Shown here: piece after piece, positions 16,335 through 24,498 of the stretch | Layout: each line of letters starts with the position of its first letter | Position numbering within the stretch: position 1 is the first letter of the stretch | Source of the DNA: Ammoniphilus resinae | GTDB lineage: Bacteria > Bacillota > Bacilli > Aneurinibacillales > RAOX-1 | Length of the DNA stretch: 64,000 nucleotides | Direction: 5' to 3' | Assembly: GCF_017873965.1 (NCBI RefSeq) | Contig: NZ_JAGGKT010000002.1 | Location: 1 to 64,000, forward strand | Program-made: the position numbers and the translations under genes | Notes under the pieces: generated by a model | Told to the model about the DNA's origin: nothing | What the model saw: only the letters and a program-made list of their open reading frames with translations | Database searches by the model: none

Positions 16335-17150
16335 ATGATGAAGCCATTGGTTAGTATCCTCATACCGACCTGTAACAGGCCGGTATTTTTTGAAAAAGCC
16401 TTAAAGAGCGCGCTCAACCAAACCTATCAGAATACGGAAATCATCATTTGCGATAACAGCGATAACGACAAGACGGAGAACATTGTGAAAAAATATCAGG
16501 CAGGACGTGGCGGTTCAAAGATCAGGTATGTAAGAAACAAGGAGAATATCGGACCGATCGCCAATCAGCACAAGTGCTTTCGTCTCGCAAAGGGGCAATA
16601 TATCAACTATCTCATGGATGACGATGTGTTTCACCCGGAGAAAATCGCGAGGATGATGAATTATTACCTGAAGTATAAAGGAATCACCCTCGTCACTTCC
16701 CGTAGAAGAGTCATTGATGTCAATGGCAAGTTACTCAATGTTCCCAAAAAATATAAAACCTTCAAGATCCTCTACCCCAGAGACACGATTGTAGAGGGAA
16801 AGGAACTTGGAAACCGGATGTTGCGTGATAATACCAATTATATTGGAGAGCCTACCACGGTTTTGTTTCGAAAAAAAGATCTGGATGAGCCCCTTGGCAT
16901 GATGAATGGAAGGCAAGCGTTGTTCGCTGTGGATTTTGTCAGTTGGCTGAATCTCTTATCGAAAGGGAACGCCGTCTATGTGACGAAAACCTTAAGCTAT
17001 CTGCGCTACCATCCGGATCAGCTGTCACAAAGTGCTGGAGCCAAAATCTTATCGATCTTGGATGCGCCAAATATTCTAGACTATGCGAAGGCAAAAGGCT
17101 TCCTCAAAGAAAAGAGTAAGAAAAAAAGGAAGAAAGGGAAGTCGTCATGA
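16335..17150 (+). CDS. Family 2 glycosyltransferase
   Basis: A 271-residue GT2 enzyme with VSILIPTCNRPVFFEKAL, the nucleotide-binding IIICDNSDND, and YLMDDDVFHPEK with the metal-binding acidic cluster. It lacks the long basic extension of its paralogue at 11985-13145 but also ends in a Lys-rich tail. GAAGGGGG lies 5 nt before ATG 16335; a GTG at 16314 overlaps the previous stop but has no binding site. It probably transfers the CDP-derived sugar made by this operon. Confidence 0.88.
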   Translation: MMKPLVSILIPTCNRPVFFEKALKSALNQTYQNTEIIICDNSDNDKTENIVKKYQAGRGGSKIRYVRNKENIGPIANQHKCFRLAKGQYINYLMDDDVFHPEKIARMMNYYLKYKGITLVTSRRRVIDVNGKLLNVPKKYKTFKILYPRDTIVEGKELGNRMLRDNTNYIGEPTTVLFRKKDLDEPLGMMNGRQALFAVDFVSWLNLLSKGNAVYVTKTLSYLRYHPDQLSQSAGAKILSILDAPNILDYAKAKGFLKEKSKKKRKKGKSS

Positions 17151-17818
17151 TGGAAATCCTAGAAAGCTACAAAAGGGCCACGAGTGACCACATAGATCGG
17201 TTTTGCATTCCTATCCAGTTTAACGGGGAGGTGATTGGCAGGCTGCGTCCTGTCACTTTTGAAAGCCTTCAGAATGAAGAGGAAATGCGAAAGCTTGCCG
17301 AGTGGCGCCGCGCTTCGGCGGAGTGGTTCACCACCCAGTTTTCTGTCAGCGAAGTAGGGACGAGAGAGTGGATTAGAGAACAGGTCCTACATGCGCAGGA
17401 TCGAATACTTTTCTTCGTTGATGATCCGTCCCTTACGCCAATTGGTCAAGTCGGGTTGTGTCATTATGATGAACAAAAGAAAGAATGTGAATTTGACAAT
17501 TTGCTCCGAGGAGAAAAGGGACAGTTTGCTAATCTGATCATTCCAGCATTGATTGCGCTCGGCCTTTGGAGTATCAAGGTGCTCGATATACAACAGGGAT
17601 ACCTTCAAGTGCTGGCAAATAACTTTCGGGCAATTCATATCTATCAAAAGCTGGGGTTTCAAGAAGTGAAAAGAACCCCTTTAGTGAAACGGGTAGAAGG
17701 GAAAGTCGTTCGTTGGGTGCCTGCGACAGATCCAGCGACGGTTGCAACGGAACGACACTTAGTAACGATGGTAATTGAAAGAAAGATTTTTGAGAATCTC
17801 TATAAACAAGGGAGGTGA
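17147..17818 (+). CDS. GNAT-family N-acetyltransferase, probably sugar-modifying
   Basis: A 223-residue acetyltransferase. The acetyl-CoA fold is visible in PIGQVGLCHYDEQKKECEFD and the C-terminal ANNFRAIHIYQKLGFQEV, the usual last GNAT motif. It is ATGA-coupled to the glycosyltransferase upstream and 4 nt from the aminotransferase. N-acylation of the amino sugar made by that aminotransferase is the simplest role, as in PseH/PerB-type pathways; this is inferred from position. No membrane segment. Confidence 0.8.
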   Translation: MMEILESYKRATSDHIDRFCIPIQFNGEVIGRLRPVTFESLQNEEEMRKLAEWRRASAEWFTTQFSVSEVGTREWIREQVLHAQDRILFFVDDPSLTPIGQVGLCHYDEQKKECEFDNLLRGEKGQFANLIIPALIALGLWSIKVLDIQQGYLQVLANNFRAIHIYQKLGFQEVKRTPLVKRVEGKVVRWVPATDPATVATERHLVTMVIERKIFENLYKQGR

Positions 17819-17822
17819 AGAA

Positions 17823-18953
17823 ATGAAAGAGATTAGGCTTTTTAAGCCTTCCGTCGGTAAGGAGGAACTGCAAAGCATCCAATCGGCCTTTGATCGAGCT
17901 TGGTTGGGATTGGGGCCAAAAGTGCTGGAATTTGAGCAGAAATGGAGCGAGTTCATCGGAAGTGGGGCTTCTGTCGGTGTTAATTCATGTACAGCGGCCC
18001 TTCATTTGGCTCTATCTGCCTATCGGTTTCCTAAAGGTAAAAAGGTTTTAGTTCCTGTCATGACGTTTGCCTCGACGGCCATGGCTATTCTTTACAATCA
18101 GCTGGAACCGGTGTTTGTCGATGTGGATGAGCATACGCTTGGCATCTCCCTTAAGGATCTGGATCAGAAATACACCAAGGAATGCGTGGCGGTCATGCCG
18201 GTTCACTTTGCCGGACACCCGGTACAGATGGATCAATTAATGGCATGGGCGAAGGCGCGCCATGTAAAAGTAATTGAGGACTGTGCACATACTGCCGGAG
18301 GAAAATACAAGGGAAAATCGCTAGGCACATGGGGAGACATCGGCTGTTTTAGCTTTGAAGAGAAAAAATGTATGACAACGGGCGATGGCGGGATGATTTC
18401 CTCCGATGATCAGGAGCTGCTGAAGCCATTGCGACATGCCCGTTGGGTTGGCATAAACAAAGATACGTGGGAACGGCACATGGATAATGGTGTGGGCAAC
18501 CTGGAGGCCAATCATTGGTATTATGAAATTTCGGAGCTTGGCTACAAATACAACATGAATGATCTGATGGCCTCCATAGGCTTGGTTCAATTGCAGAAAT
18601 TAGAAAAAATGAATCGCCGGCGGGAAGCACTGCTTCATCGCTATCTTTCGGGAATGAGGAAGGAGGGGGCCGTCAAGGCTGCCGTTCCATATGTGCTGCG
18701 GGATTCCTCATATTGGGCGTTTATGGTACGCGTCAAAGAACGGAATCGTTTTATTATCGAGATGAAGGAAAACGGAATTGCAACAGGTGTACATTACATG
18801 CCCTTAACGCTTCATCCCTTGTTTCTTCGTTATCAATCGGATACGCCCATTGCCTATCGAGTTTGGAAGGAATTGGTTACCCTCCCGCTTTTCCCCGAAT
18901 TAAGCTTCGATGAGATTGATTATATCCTTTCCGCTATGAACGGTTTTCAATAA
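17823..18953 (+). CDS. DegT/DnrJ/EryC1/StrS sugar aminotransferase
   Basis: A 376-residue PLP enzyme that transfers an amino group to a keto-sugar nucleotide. Asp153 (VIEDCAHTAGG) faces the pyridine nitrogen and Lys182 (FSFEEKKCMTTGDGG) forms the internal aldimine. The Lys is kept, so this is a true aminotransferase and not an RfbH/ColD-type deoxygenase, which has His. Start ATG 17823 follows GGGAGGTG. With RfbF/RfbG upstream it would aminate CDP-4-keto-6-deoxyhexose, giving a CDP-4-amino-4,6-dideoxy sugar. That product is inference. Confidence 0.88.
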   Translation: MKEIRLFKPSVGKEELQSIQSAFDRAWLGLGPKVLEFEQKWSEFIGSGASVGVNSCTAALHLALSAYRFPKGKKVLVPVMTFASTAMAILYNQLEPVFVDVDEHTLGISLKDLDQKYTKECVAVMPVHFAGHPVQMDQLMAWAKARHVKVIEDCAHTAGGKYKGKSLGTWGDIGCFSFEEKKCMTTGDGGMISSDDQELLKPLRHARWVGINKDTWERHMDNGVGNLEANHWYYEISELGYKYNMNDLMASIGLVQLQKLEKMNRRREALLHRYLSGMRKEGAVKAAVPYVLRDSSYWAFMVRVKERNRFIIEMKENGIATGVHYMPLTLHPLFLRYQSDTPIAYRVWKELVTLPLFPELSFDEIDYILSAMNGFQ

Positions 18954-18978
18954 TTTTAAAGACTGGGGTGTTTGCGTG

Positions 18979-19806
18979 ATGGAAGATCAAAAAAAACCCT
19001 TCGGTCTGGATACAACCTCCTTACCTTTCCGATTGTATCAAAAGTCAAAACAGCATGGATTGTGGGATCCCGAAACCATTGATTTCAGTAAAGACCGTGC
19101 GGATTGGGCGACGCTGACCCAAACGGAACGCCAGCAAGTCCTTGAGCTTGTTTCCATGTTTTACTTTGGGGAACAATCGGTAACAGATGAACTTCTGCCC
19201 TTGATTTATGCCGTGGATAAAGAGGGCCGGACTGAAGAGACCATGTATTTAGCCACCTTTTTATTTGAGGAGGTGAAGCATTTAGAATTTTTTTCAAGAT
19301 TTCTTGCGGAAGTGGTTGGTACTCCTTTGAATTTGCAACAATATCATTCGAAAGGGTATCAGCAGATTTTTTACAAGGAGCTGCCAACCGCAATGCAGAG
19401 ACTGCTAACAGACCAGTCTCCGGAAGCCATTGCCGTCGCCTCAACGACCTATCATTTACTGGTAGAAGATATTGTGGGCGAAATCGGGTTCTGGTTTTTC
19501 GGGCAGGTGTTTGGAAATAAAGGAAAAATGCCTGGGTTGGCGGAAGGATTCAGAAATATTGCCCGCGATGAAGGAAGACACATCGCCTACGGAACATTCC
19601 TCATCCAAAGATTAATGAAAGAACATGGAGATCACATATTTATTGTCGTTAAAAATCGAATGGCTGAGCTTCTCCCGTATTGTTCGGGGGCTGTTGGACC
19701 GCATGGCAGTCATCTTATTATTCCCAGGATGAATAGGAGGCTACAGATCCTCTCGAGAGGTTGTACAAATCAGGAGGGAGAAGCGGGTGGCGATTCCATC
19801 ATTTGA
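18979..19806 (+). CDS. R2-like ligand-binding oxidase (ribonucleotide reductase R2 fold)
   Basis: A 275-residue ferritin-like diiron/Mn-Fe protein of the R2lox family. Ligand motifs are FGEQSVT (Glu66, followed by the Val of the known Val-Tyr crosslink), LFEEVKHLEFF (ExxH), TYHLLVEDIVGEIGF (Tyr partner and Glu) and ARDEGRHIAYG (ExxH). R2lox makes a redox Mn/Fe centre with a bound fatty acid; its reaction is unknown. The last 45 residues (from AELLPYCSG) do not look like the family, and nearby frames hold more protein-like sequence, so a 3' frameshift is possible. It closes the sugar operon. Confidence 0.8.
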   Translation: MEDQKKPFGLDTTSLPFRLYQKSKQHGLWDPETIDFSKDRADWATLTQTERQQVLELVSMFYFGEQSVTDELLPLIYAVDKEGRTEETMYLATFLFEEVKHLEFFSRFLAEVVGTPLNLQQYHSKGYQQIFYKELPTAMQRLLTDQSPEAIAVASTTYHLLVEDIVGEIGFWFFGQVFGNKGKMPGLAEGFRNIARDEGRHIAYGTFLIQRLMKEHGDHIFIVVKNRMAELLPYCSGAVGPHGSHLIIPRMNRRLQILSRGCTNQEGEAGGDSII

Positions 19807-19843
19807 AATGAAATCGTTGGATGCGGCTTTGAAAAGAATAAGG

Positions 19844-19886
19844 GAGCTAGTTTTCATCGACCTGACGATGGAACTAGCTCTTTTTT
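19844..19886 (+). terminator. Rho-independent terminator
   Basis: GAGCTAGTT (19844-19852) pairs with AACTAGCTC (19872-19880), with an inner CATCG/CGATG stem, followed by six T. It ends the CDP-sugar operon. Confidence 0.92.
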
Positions 19887-19897
19887 AGGGATAGTAT

Positions 19898-19926
19898 GAT
19901 ATTTTTTAGTCTAATTAGACTATAAT
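19898..19926 (+). promoter_or_regulatory. Promoter with overlapping palindromic operator
   Basis: TAGTCTAATTAGACTA (19907-19922) is a perfect 16-bp palindrome. Its last two bases are the first two of a TATAAT -10 box (19921-19926). A repressor bound here would block transcription of the esterase-PadR pair. The PadR-family protein encoded by the second gene is the obvious candidate. Confidence 0.7.
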
Positions 19927-19951
19927 GGTGAGGTAAAGGAGTGAAGACTAA

Positions 19952-20794
19952 ATGATAAAGTCATTTTTAATGTTGGGTCAGTCTAATATGGCGGGCCGTG
20001 GATTTTTGTATGAAGTCGATCCTATCTATAATGAAAAAATAAAAATGCTGCGCAATGGACAGTGGCAGATGATGACAGAGCCGATTAATTACGACCGTCC
20101 GGTTTCCGGTGTAAGCCTGGCGGCGTCTTTTGCGGATGCCTGGTCGAAAGCCAATCCCGATGAAGAAATTGGTTTGATTCCTTGTGCGGAAGGAGGCAGC
20201 TCCTTGGATGACTGGCATCCGGAAGGCATCCTTTTTCAGCATGCTTTGTCCGAAGCCCGCTTCGCCCTGCGGTCCAGTCAAATCTGCGGAATCCTTTGGC
20301 ACCAGGGTGAGAGCGACAGCTATCGTTCGCTATATGAAACTTATTACGAGAAATTCACCCTTATCATCGAGACCCTAAGAAACGAATTGAATCTTAATGA
20401 GGTGCCGTTGATCATTGGCGGACTTGGTGATTTCCTTGGAAAGACCGGTTTTGGACAGCACGCGACAGAATATCGACAGGTCAATGAACAATTGCAGCAC
20501 TTCGCTAACGAACAGCAAAATTGTTATTTTGTAACAGCGGCAGATTTGACCGCGAATCCTGATGGCATTCATTTAGACGCGGTTTCGCAACGCAAATTCG
20601 GCTACCGCTATTTCGAGGCTTTTTCGAAAAAGTGTCATGTCATGGAACCGATCCCTGGGGAGGAGCAGTCGCTGAAAGTGGAGCGTGACTATTCGAAAAC
20701 AGAACAGATATACCTTCATAGCATGGATTTGGCTTCGGGTAAAATCACGTACGCAGAATTCGAGGCGCAGATAGTGAAGGTGATGCAGCCTTGA
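19952..20794 (+). CDS. SGNH hydrolase / sialate O-acetylesterase-like carbohydrate esterase
   Basis: A 280-residue cytosolic esterase of the SASA/DUF303 type. The nucleophile Ser is in LMLGQSNMAGRG (residues 6-17), the oxyanion region in WHQGESD, and the catalytic Asp-His in NPDGIHLD. Such enzymes remove acetyl groups from sugars. No signal peptide, so the substrate would be intracellular or imported. The last 50 residues hold a short extra helix region. It overlaps the PadR gene by 4 nt (TTGA), so both are made together from the operator-covered promoter. Confidence 0.82.
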   Translation: MIKSFLMLGQSNMAGRGFLYEVDPIYNEKIKMLRNGQWQMMTEPINYDRPVSGVSLAASFADAWSKANPDEEIGLIPCAEGGSSLDDWHPEGILFQHALSEARFALRSSQICGILWHQGESDSYRSLYETYYEKFTLIIETLRNELNLNEVPLIIGGLGDFLGKTGFGQHATEYRQVNEQLQHFANEQQNCYFVTAADLTANPDGIHLDAVSQRKFGYRYFEAFSKKCHVMEPIPGEEQSLKVERDYSKTEQIYLHSMDLASGKITYAEFEAQIVKVMQP

Positions 20795-21330
20795 TCCCCT
20801 TACTCATCCTGGGCTTGCTCATCCAAAACCCTGGCGCTCACGGCTATGAACTACTGGCTCTAATGGAAAAACGCCATTACAAATACATTGTAAACTTCAC
20901 AAAAGGCTCGTTTTATTACAATCTGCAACAACTTGAAGAAAAAGGTTGGATTGAACAGATTCAGCAGAATCCTTCAACTAGTGGGCGCGAAATTCGGAAC
21001 TATAAAGTCACCGGAACGGGAATGGCTGAATTCGAAAAATTAATGGTCATATACGGCACCAAATCGGAATATGTGAACCTGCAATTTTATGGGGCGCTAC
21101 TCTTTGCCGATGAATACGACAAAAACAAATTGCTGGAACTGATCCAATCGCAAATAGACCAGACTAAAACGCGAATCGCCCTTCTTGATGAATACCTGTT
21201 CACCACACAAGAACTTCCCGGCACAATTGATTACTACCGCCGCATGAACGAAAATTCCCGTTCCCATCACTTGGTTAACTTAGAGTGGTTTGAACAATTG
21301 AGAGCAGAAGTAGAGGGACATACTGCATAA
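20791..21330 (+). CDS. PadR-family transcriptional regulator
   Basis: A 179-residue regulator with the PadR winged helix: MIPLLILGLLIQNPGAHGYE at the start, then FTKGSFYYNLQQLEEKGWIE as recognition helix and wing, and the Vir_C-type helical C-terminal dimerisation region. The start is TTG 20791 inside the stop of the esterase gene. It probably represses its own operon through the palindrome at 19907-19922. The inducer is unknown; PadR proteins often respond to phenolic acids or drugs. Confidence 0.87.
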   Translation: MIPLLILGLLIQNPGAHGYELLALMEKRHYKYIVNFTKGSFYYNLQQLEEKGWIEQIQQNPSTSGREIRNYKVTGTGMAEFEKLMVIYGTKSEYVNLQFYGALLFADEYDKNKLLELIQSQIDQTKTRIALLDEYLFTTQELPGTIDYYRRMNENSRSHHLVNLEWFEQLRAEVEGHTA

Positions 21331-21388
21331 TAAAAAAAGAAGCTTTGGGGCAAGCGTGAACGTACCCGTCCCTCAGAAAGCAAGGCAA

Positions 21389-21403
21389 TTACGTTTAACG
21401 TAA
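21389..21403. promoter_or_regulatory. Palindrome upstream of the acyl-CoA dehydrogenase operon
   Basis: TTACGTTTAACGTAA is a perfect 7+1+7 inverted repeat, about 100 nt upstream of the promoter at 21492-21520. It is similar in form to MerR/TetR-type sites that control acyl-CoA catabolism in other bacteria. The regulator is not in the window. Confidence 0.45.
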
Positions 21404-21491
21404 GGGTTCGCCGTAGAGGACATGAAAATAAAGATGTTTTGAGTCTAAAGTTAGTCCGCAAGCTTTTACCAAATGTGAAAACAAAATTGTT

Positions 21492-21520
21492 TTGCAGTGA
21501 ACGGTAAAAATTATTACAAT
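21492..21520 (+). promoter_or_regulatory. Vegetative promoter
   Basis: TTGCAG (21492-21497), a 17-bp spacer and TACAAT (21515-21520) form a good sigma-A-type promoter, 52 nt upstream of the acyl-CoA dehydrogenase start. Confidence 0.65.
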
Positions 21521-21572
21521 ATAAATACAGAATAATCATTAAATTCAGTCACAAAGTTAAAGGGGGCTTAAG

Positions 21573-22733
21573 ATGTCATTATTTGAACTGGATGAGGGGC
21601 AAAAACAAGTACTAGAGATGGTCCGGGATTTCTGCAAACAGGAAATTGCGCCTGTTGCCCGAGAACTGGAGCATAACGATGAGTATCCGCATGAGATTGT
21701 TGCCAAAATGAAGGAGTTGGGATTCTTTGGATTTACGATTCCCGAAGAGTACGGGGGGATCGGCCTCGACTATGTCACCTATGCTTTGGCTATTGAAGAA
21801 ATAACTAGACATTGGATGAGTGTGGGCGGGATTTTAAACAGTCATCTAATCATGGCCTATATCATCGAAAAGTTTGCAACCACCGAACAAAAGGAGAAGT
21901 TTTTGCCTGGCCTTGCATCGGGAGAATTTCGCGGCGGTCTTGCTTTAACAGAAGCAGAAGCAGGTACTGACGTGCAGAATCTCTCATCCAGGGCGGTGCG
22001 GGTCAAAAATCATTACATCCTAAACGGCAGCAAAATGTTCATTACCAATGCAAGACACGGGAACACATTCATTGTAGCTGCTAAAACGGATCCACAAGCG
22101 GAGCCTAAATATAAAGGAATAAGTCTTTTTATCGTGCAGAAAGGCCATCCCGGATTTCAGGTTCAGAGGGATCTAGATAAATTAGGTTATAAAGGGATCA
22201 AAACGTGTGAAATTGTTTTTGAAGATGTTGAGGTTCCAGTCAATCAATTAGTGGGCGGTGTAGAAGGCAGAGGGTTTAAACAAGTATTGGGAGGGCTTGA
22301 ATTAGGAAGAATCAATGTTGCTGCGCGAGGAGTTGGGCTGGCAAGGGCAGCGTTTGAAGATTCCATCCGTTATGCCCAAGAGAGGAAGACCTTTGGAAAA
22401 CCCATTTGCGAGCATCAAGCGATCCAGTTGAAATTGGGGGAGATGGGAACAAAGCTGGAAGCGGCACGTCTCTTGACCTTGAACGCTGCCACCAAGCTGC
22501 AAAAAGGGGAACGGTGTGATCTGGAGGCGGGAATGGCCAAGCTGTTTGCCTCTGAAGCAGGTTTCGAGATATCCCATGAAGCGATGCGTATTCACGGTGG
22601 GTATGGGTACACAAAAGAATTTAATGTAGAACGTTACTACCGCGATGCCCCCCTCATGATCATTGGTGAAGGAACCAATGAAATGCAAAAGATCATCATT
22701 AGCAAAGGACTGGTCAACAAATATAAGCTCTAA
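21573..22733 (+). CDS. Acyl-CoA dehydrogenase
   Basis: A 386-residue FAD enzyme that introduces an alpha-beta double bond in an acyl-CoA. It has the N-terminal helical domain, GGLALTEAEAGTDVQNLSSR with the flavin loop, FITNARHGNTFIVAAKT, and the C-terminal YRDAPLMIIGEGTNEMQ where Glu366 is the catalytic base in short- and medium-chain members. Full length. AAAGGGGG is before the ATG. It leads an operon with a MaoC hydratase and a CaiB-type CoA transferase, so it acts on a CoA ester made by that transferase; the chain is probably short and branched or dicarboxylic. Confidence 0.93.
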   Translation: MSLFELDEGQKQVLEMVRDFCKQEIAPVARELEHNDEYPHEIVAKMKELGFFGFTIPEEYGGIGLDYVTYALAIEEITRHWMSVGGILNSHLIMAYIIEKFATTEQKEKFLPGLASGEFRGGLALTEAEAGTDVQNLSSRAVRVKNHYILNGSKMFITNARHGNTFIVAAKTDPQAEPKYKGISLFIVQKGHPGFQVQRDLDKLGYKGIKTCEIVFEDVEVPVNQLVGGVEGRGFKQVLGGLELGRINVAARGVGLARAAFEDSIRYAQERKTFGKPICEHQAIQLKLGEMGTKLEAARLLTLNAATKLQKGERCDLEAGMAKLFASEAGFEISHEAMRIHGGYGYTKEFNVERYYRDAPLMIIGEGTNEMQKIIISKGLVNKYKL

Positions 22734-22754
22734 TCAAGAGGAGGATAACAAAAG

Positions 22755-23252
22755 ATGGCGGAAATTCATACTCCGTTCGGGAGATGTTATGAAGATTTTC
22801 ATGTAGGAGACGTCATAAAACACTGGCCCGGAAGAACGATCACCGCGGCGGATGATGCGATTTTTAGTTTGCTTTCCTTGAATCAGCACCCTCTGCACAT
22901 TGACGCACATTATGCGGCATCCACGCAATTTGGAAAAAATTTGGTGAACGGTACTCTTGTTTTTGCGATTGGGGTTGGAATGACGGTAAACGATATCAGT
23001 GGCGCTGCCATAGCGATGCTCGAATATGAAAATGTGAAGCATCTGAAACCCACGTTTCATGACGATACGATTTATGCCAGAACGAACATCCTGGACAAGT
23101 GGGAATCCAAAAGCAAACAGGATCGCGGGATCGTATATGTCGAAACATTGATCAGTAACCAGCGGGAAGAAGATGTCATGAGTTACCGCAGAAAATTGTT
23201 GGTTCCGAAACGGGAATTTGCTGCGCGTCCTTATACACATGGGCATCCATAG
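22755..23252 (+). CDS. MaoC-like (R)-hydratase
   Basis: A 165-residue hot-dog-fold enoyl-CoA hydratase. FHVGDVIKHWPGRTITAADD and NQHPLHIDAHYAASTQFG carry the Asp-His hydratase pair typical of MaoC/mesaconyl-CoA hydratase-like enzymes. It would add water to the enoyl-CoA from the dehydrogenase 21 nt upstream. The C-terminal MSYRRKLLVPKRE is common in the C4-C5 mesaconyl group, which hints at a branched dicarboxylic substrate, but this is not decisive. Confidence 0.87.
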   Translation: MAEIHTPFGRCYEDFHVGDVIKHWPGRTITAADDAIFSLLSLNQHPLHIDAHYAASTQFGKNLVNGTLVFAIGVGMTVNDISGAAIAMLEYENVKHLKPTFHDDTIYARTNILDKWESKSKQDRGIVYVETLISNQREEDVMSYRRKLLVPKREFAARPYTHGHP

Positions 23253-23268
23253 GGGGGATAACAAAGCG

Positions 23269-24456
23269 ATGAAACCTTTAGAAGGGGTCAAGATCTTATC
23301 GATCGAACAATATGGTGCTGGTCCATTTGCGACGCTTCATCTGGCTGACTTGGGTGCTGAGGTGATTAAGATTGAGGATCCAAGCACAGGTGGGGAGGTA
23401 TCGCGGTCGGTTGTTCCTTATGCCGAACATGGCGATAGCCTGTTTTTTCAAACCTTCAACCGAAATAAAAAGAGCATTACCTTAAACCTGAAATCATCGG
23501 AAGGAATAGAAATGTTCAGGGAACTCACCAAGCATGCCGATGCTGTGTTCAATAATCTCCGTGGGGACGTGCCGGAAAAGTTGGGTATAACATACCAGGC
23601 GCTCAAAGACGTGAACCCGAAAATCGTGACATGCACCCTTTCTGGATTTGGGACTAGTGGGTCAAGGAAGGCCGATCCTGCGTATGATTATCTGTTGCAA
23701 GCCATGCTTGGCCATATGTCCCTTACCGGAGAGCCAGGTGGACCTCCGACAAAGTATGGCATCTCGATCATTGATTTTTCTACCGGGATGATGGGAGCGC
23801 TTGCTTTGATGATCGGAATCTTTCAATCTAGGATCCATGGGTTGGGATGTGATGTGGATATTAGTATGTTTGATACGGCAGCTTGGGAACTTACTTATTT
23901 GGCCACGTGGCATCTAACAAAGGGATACGAACCGCCGCGAACGGCGAATTCTGCCCATCCTGCGCTCGTTCCATCCCAGCTTTTCCCGACCAAGGACGGG
24001 CACCTGATTGTCATGTGCAATAAGGAAAAGTTTTTCCCCATTCTGTGTGAGCTGCTAGGTGCACCCGAACTGGCGGCAGATGAGTTGTTTAAGGATTTTA
24101 CTGCCAGATTCCATAATAAAGAGCTGTTGATTCCGCAGTTGATCGCCCTATTTCAAAACGAGGATACCGCTACATGGCTCGAACGATTGCGCGGAAAGGT
24201 ACCGGTTGCACCAGTCAACAGTGTCGAACAAGCATTGCAGGAACCGCTGATCAAGGAAAGGGAGATGATTGTCGATGTCGAACATCCCCATTTTGAACAA
24301 CTCAAAATGCTCGGTCAACCCATCAAACTTTCTACTTTTCAACCACAGTACCATGCGGGCCCAGCCCTTGGAGCACATAATGATGAAATATATGGAAAGA
24401 TGCTTCAACTCACTTCAAGTGACCTAGCAATTTTAAGAGAAAAAGGAATTGTATGA
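23269..24456 (+). CDS. CaiB/BaiF-type (class III) CoA transferase
   Basis: A 395-residue class III CoA transferase. It begins LEGVKILSIEQYGAGPFAT and has HLADLGAEVIKIEDP, RNKKSITLNLKS and YDYLLQAMLGHMSLTG, where the Asp of AYDYLLQA is the conserved catalytic carboxylate. Start ATG 23269 has AGGGGGGAT upstream; a longer frame begins inside the hydratase gene and is not supported. It would activate a free acid with CoA from a donor thioester, feeding the dehydrogenase and hydratase of the same operon. A terminator follows. Confidence 0.92.
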   Translation: MKPLEGVKILSIEQYGAGPFATLHLADLGAEVIKIEDPSTGGEVSRSVVPYAEHGDSLFFQTFNRNKKSITLNLKSSEGIEMFRELTKHADAVFNNLRGDVPEKLGITYQALKDVNPKIVTCTLSGFGTSGSRKADPAYDYLLQAMLGHMSLTGEPGGPPTKYGISIIDFSTGMMGALALMIGIFQSRIHGLGCDVDISMFDTAAWELTYLATWHLTKGYEPPRTANSAHPALVPSQLFPTKDGHLIVMCNKEKFFPILCELLGAPELAADELFKDFTARFHNKELLIPQLIALFQNEDTATWLERLRGKVPVAPVNSVEQALQEPLIKEREMIVDVEHPHFEQLKMLGQPIKLSTFQPQYHAGPALGAHNDEIYGKMLQLTSSDLAILREKGIV

Positions 24457-24463
24457 GGGGAAG

Positions 24464-24493
24464 AAGCCCAATTTTCTTATACAAATTGGGCTT
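24464..24493. terminator. Terminator between convergent genes
   Basis: AAGCCCAATTT (24464-24474) pairs perfectly with AAATTGGGCTT (24483-24493). The flanking T/A runs are short but allow function in both directions. Confidence 0.75.
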
Positions 24494-24498
24494 TACAT

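Noticed and set aside
17823-18953. RfbH-type CDP-4-keto-6-deoxyglucose-3-dehydratase.
   Set aside because: RfbH/ColD enzymes have His in place of the PLP Lys; here Lys182 is present and no 2Fe-2S Cys pattern is seen.
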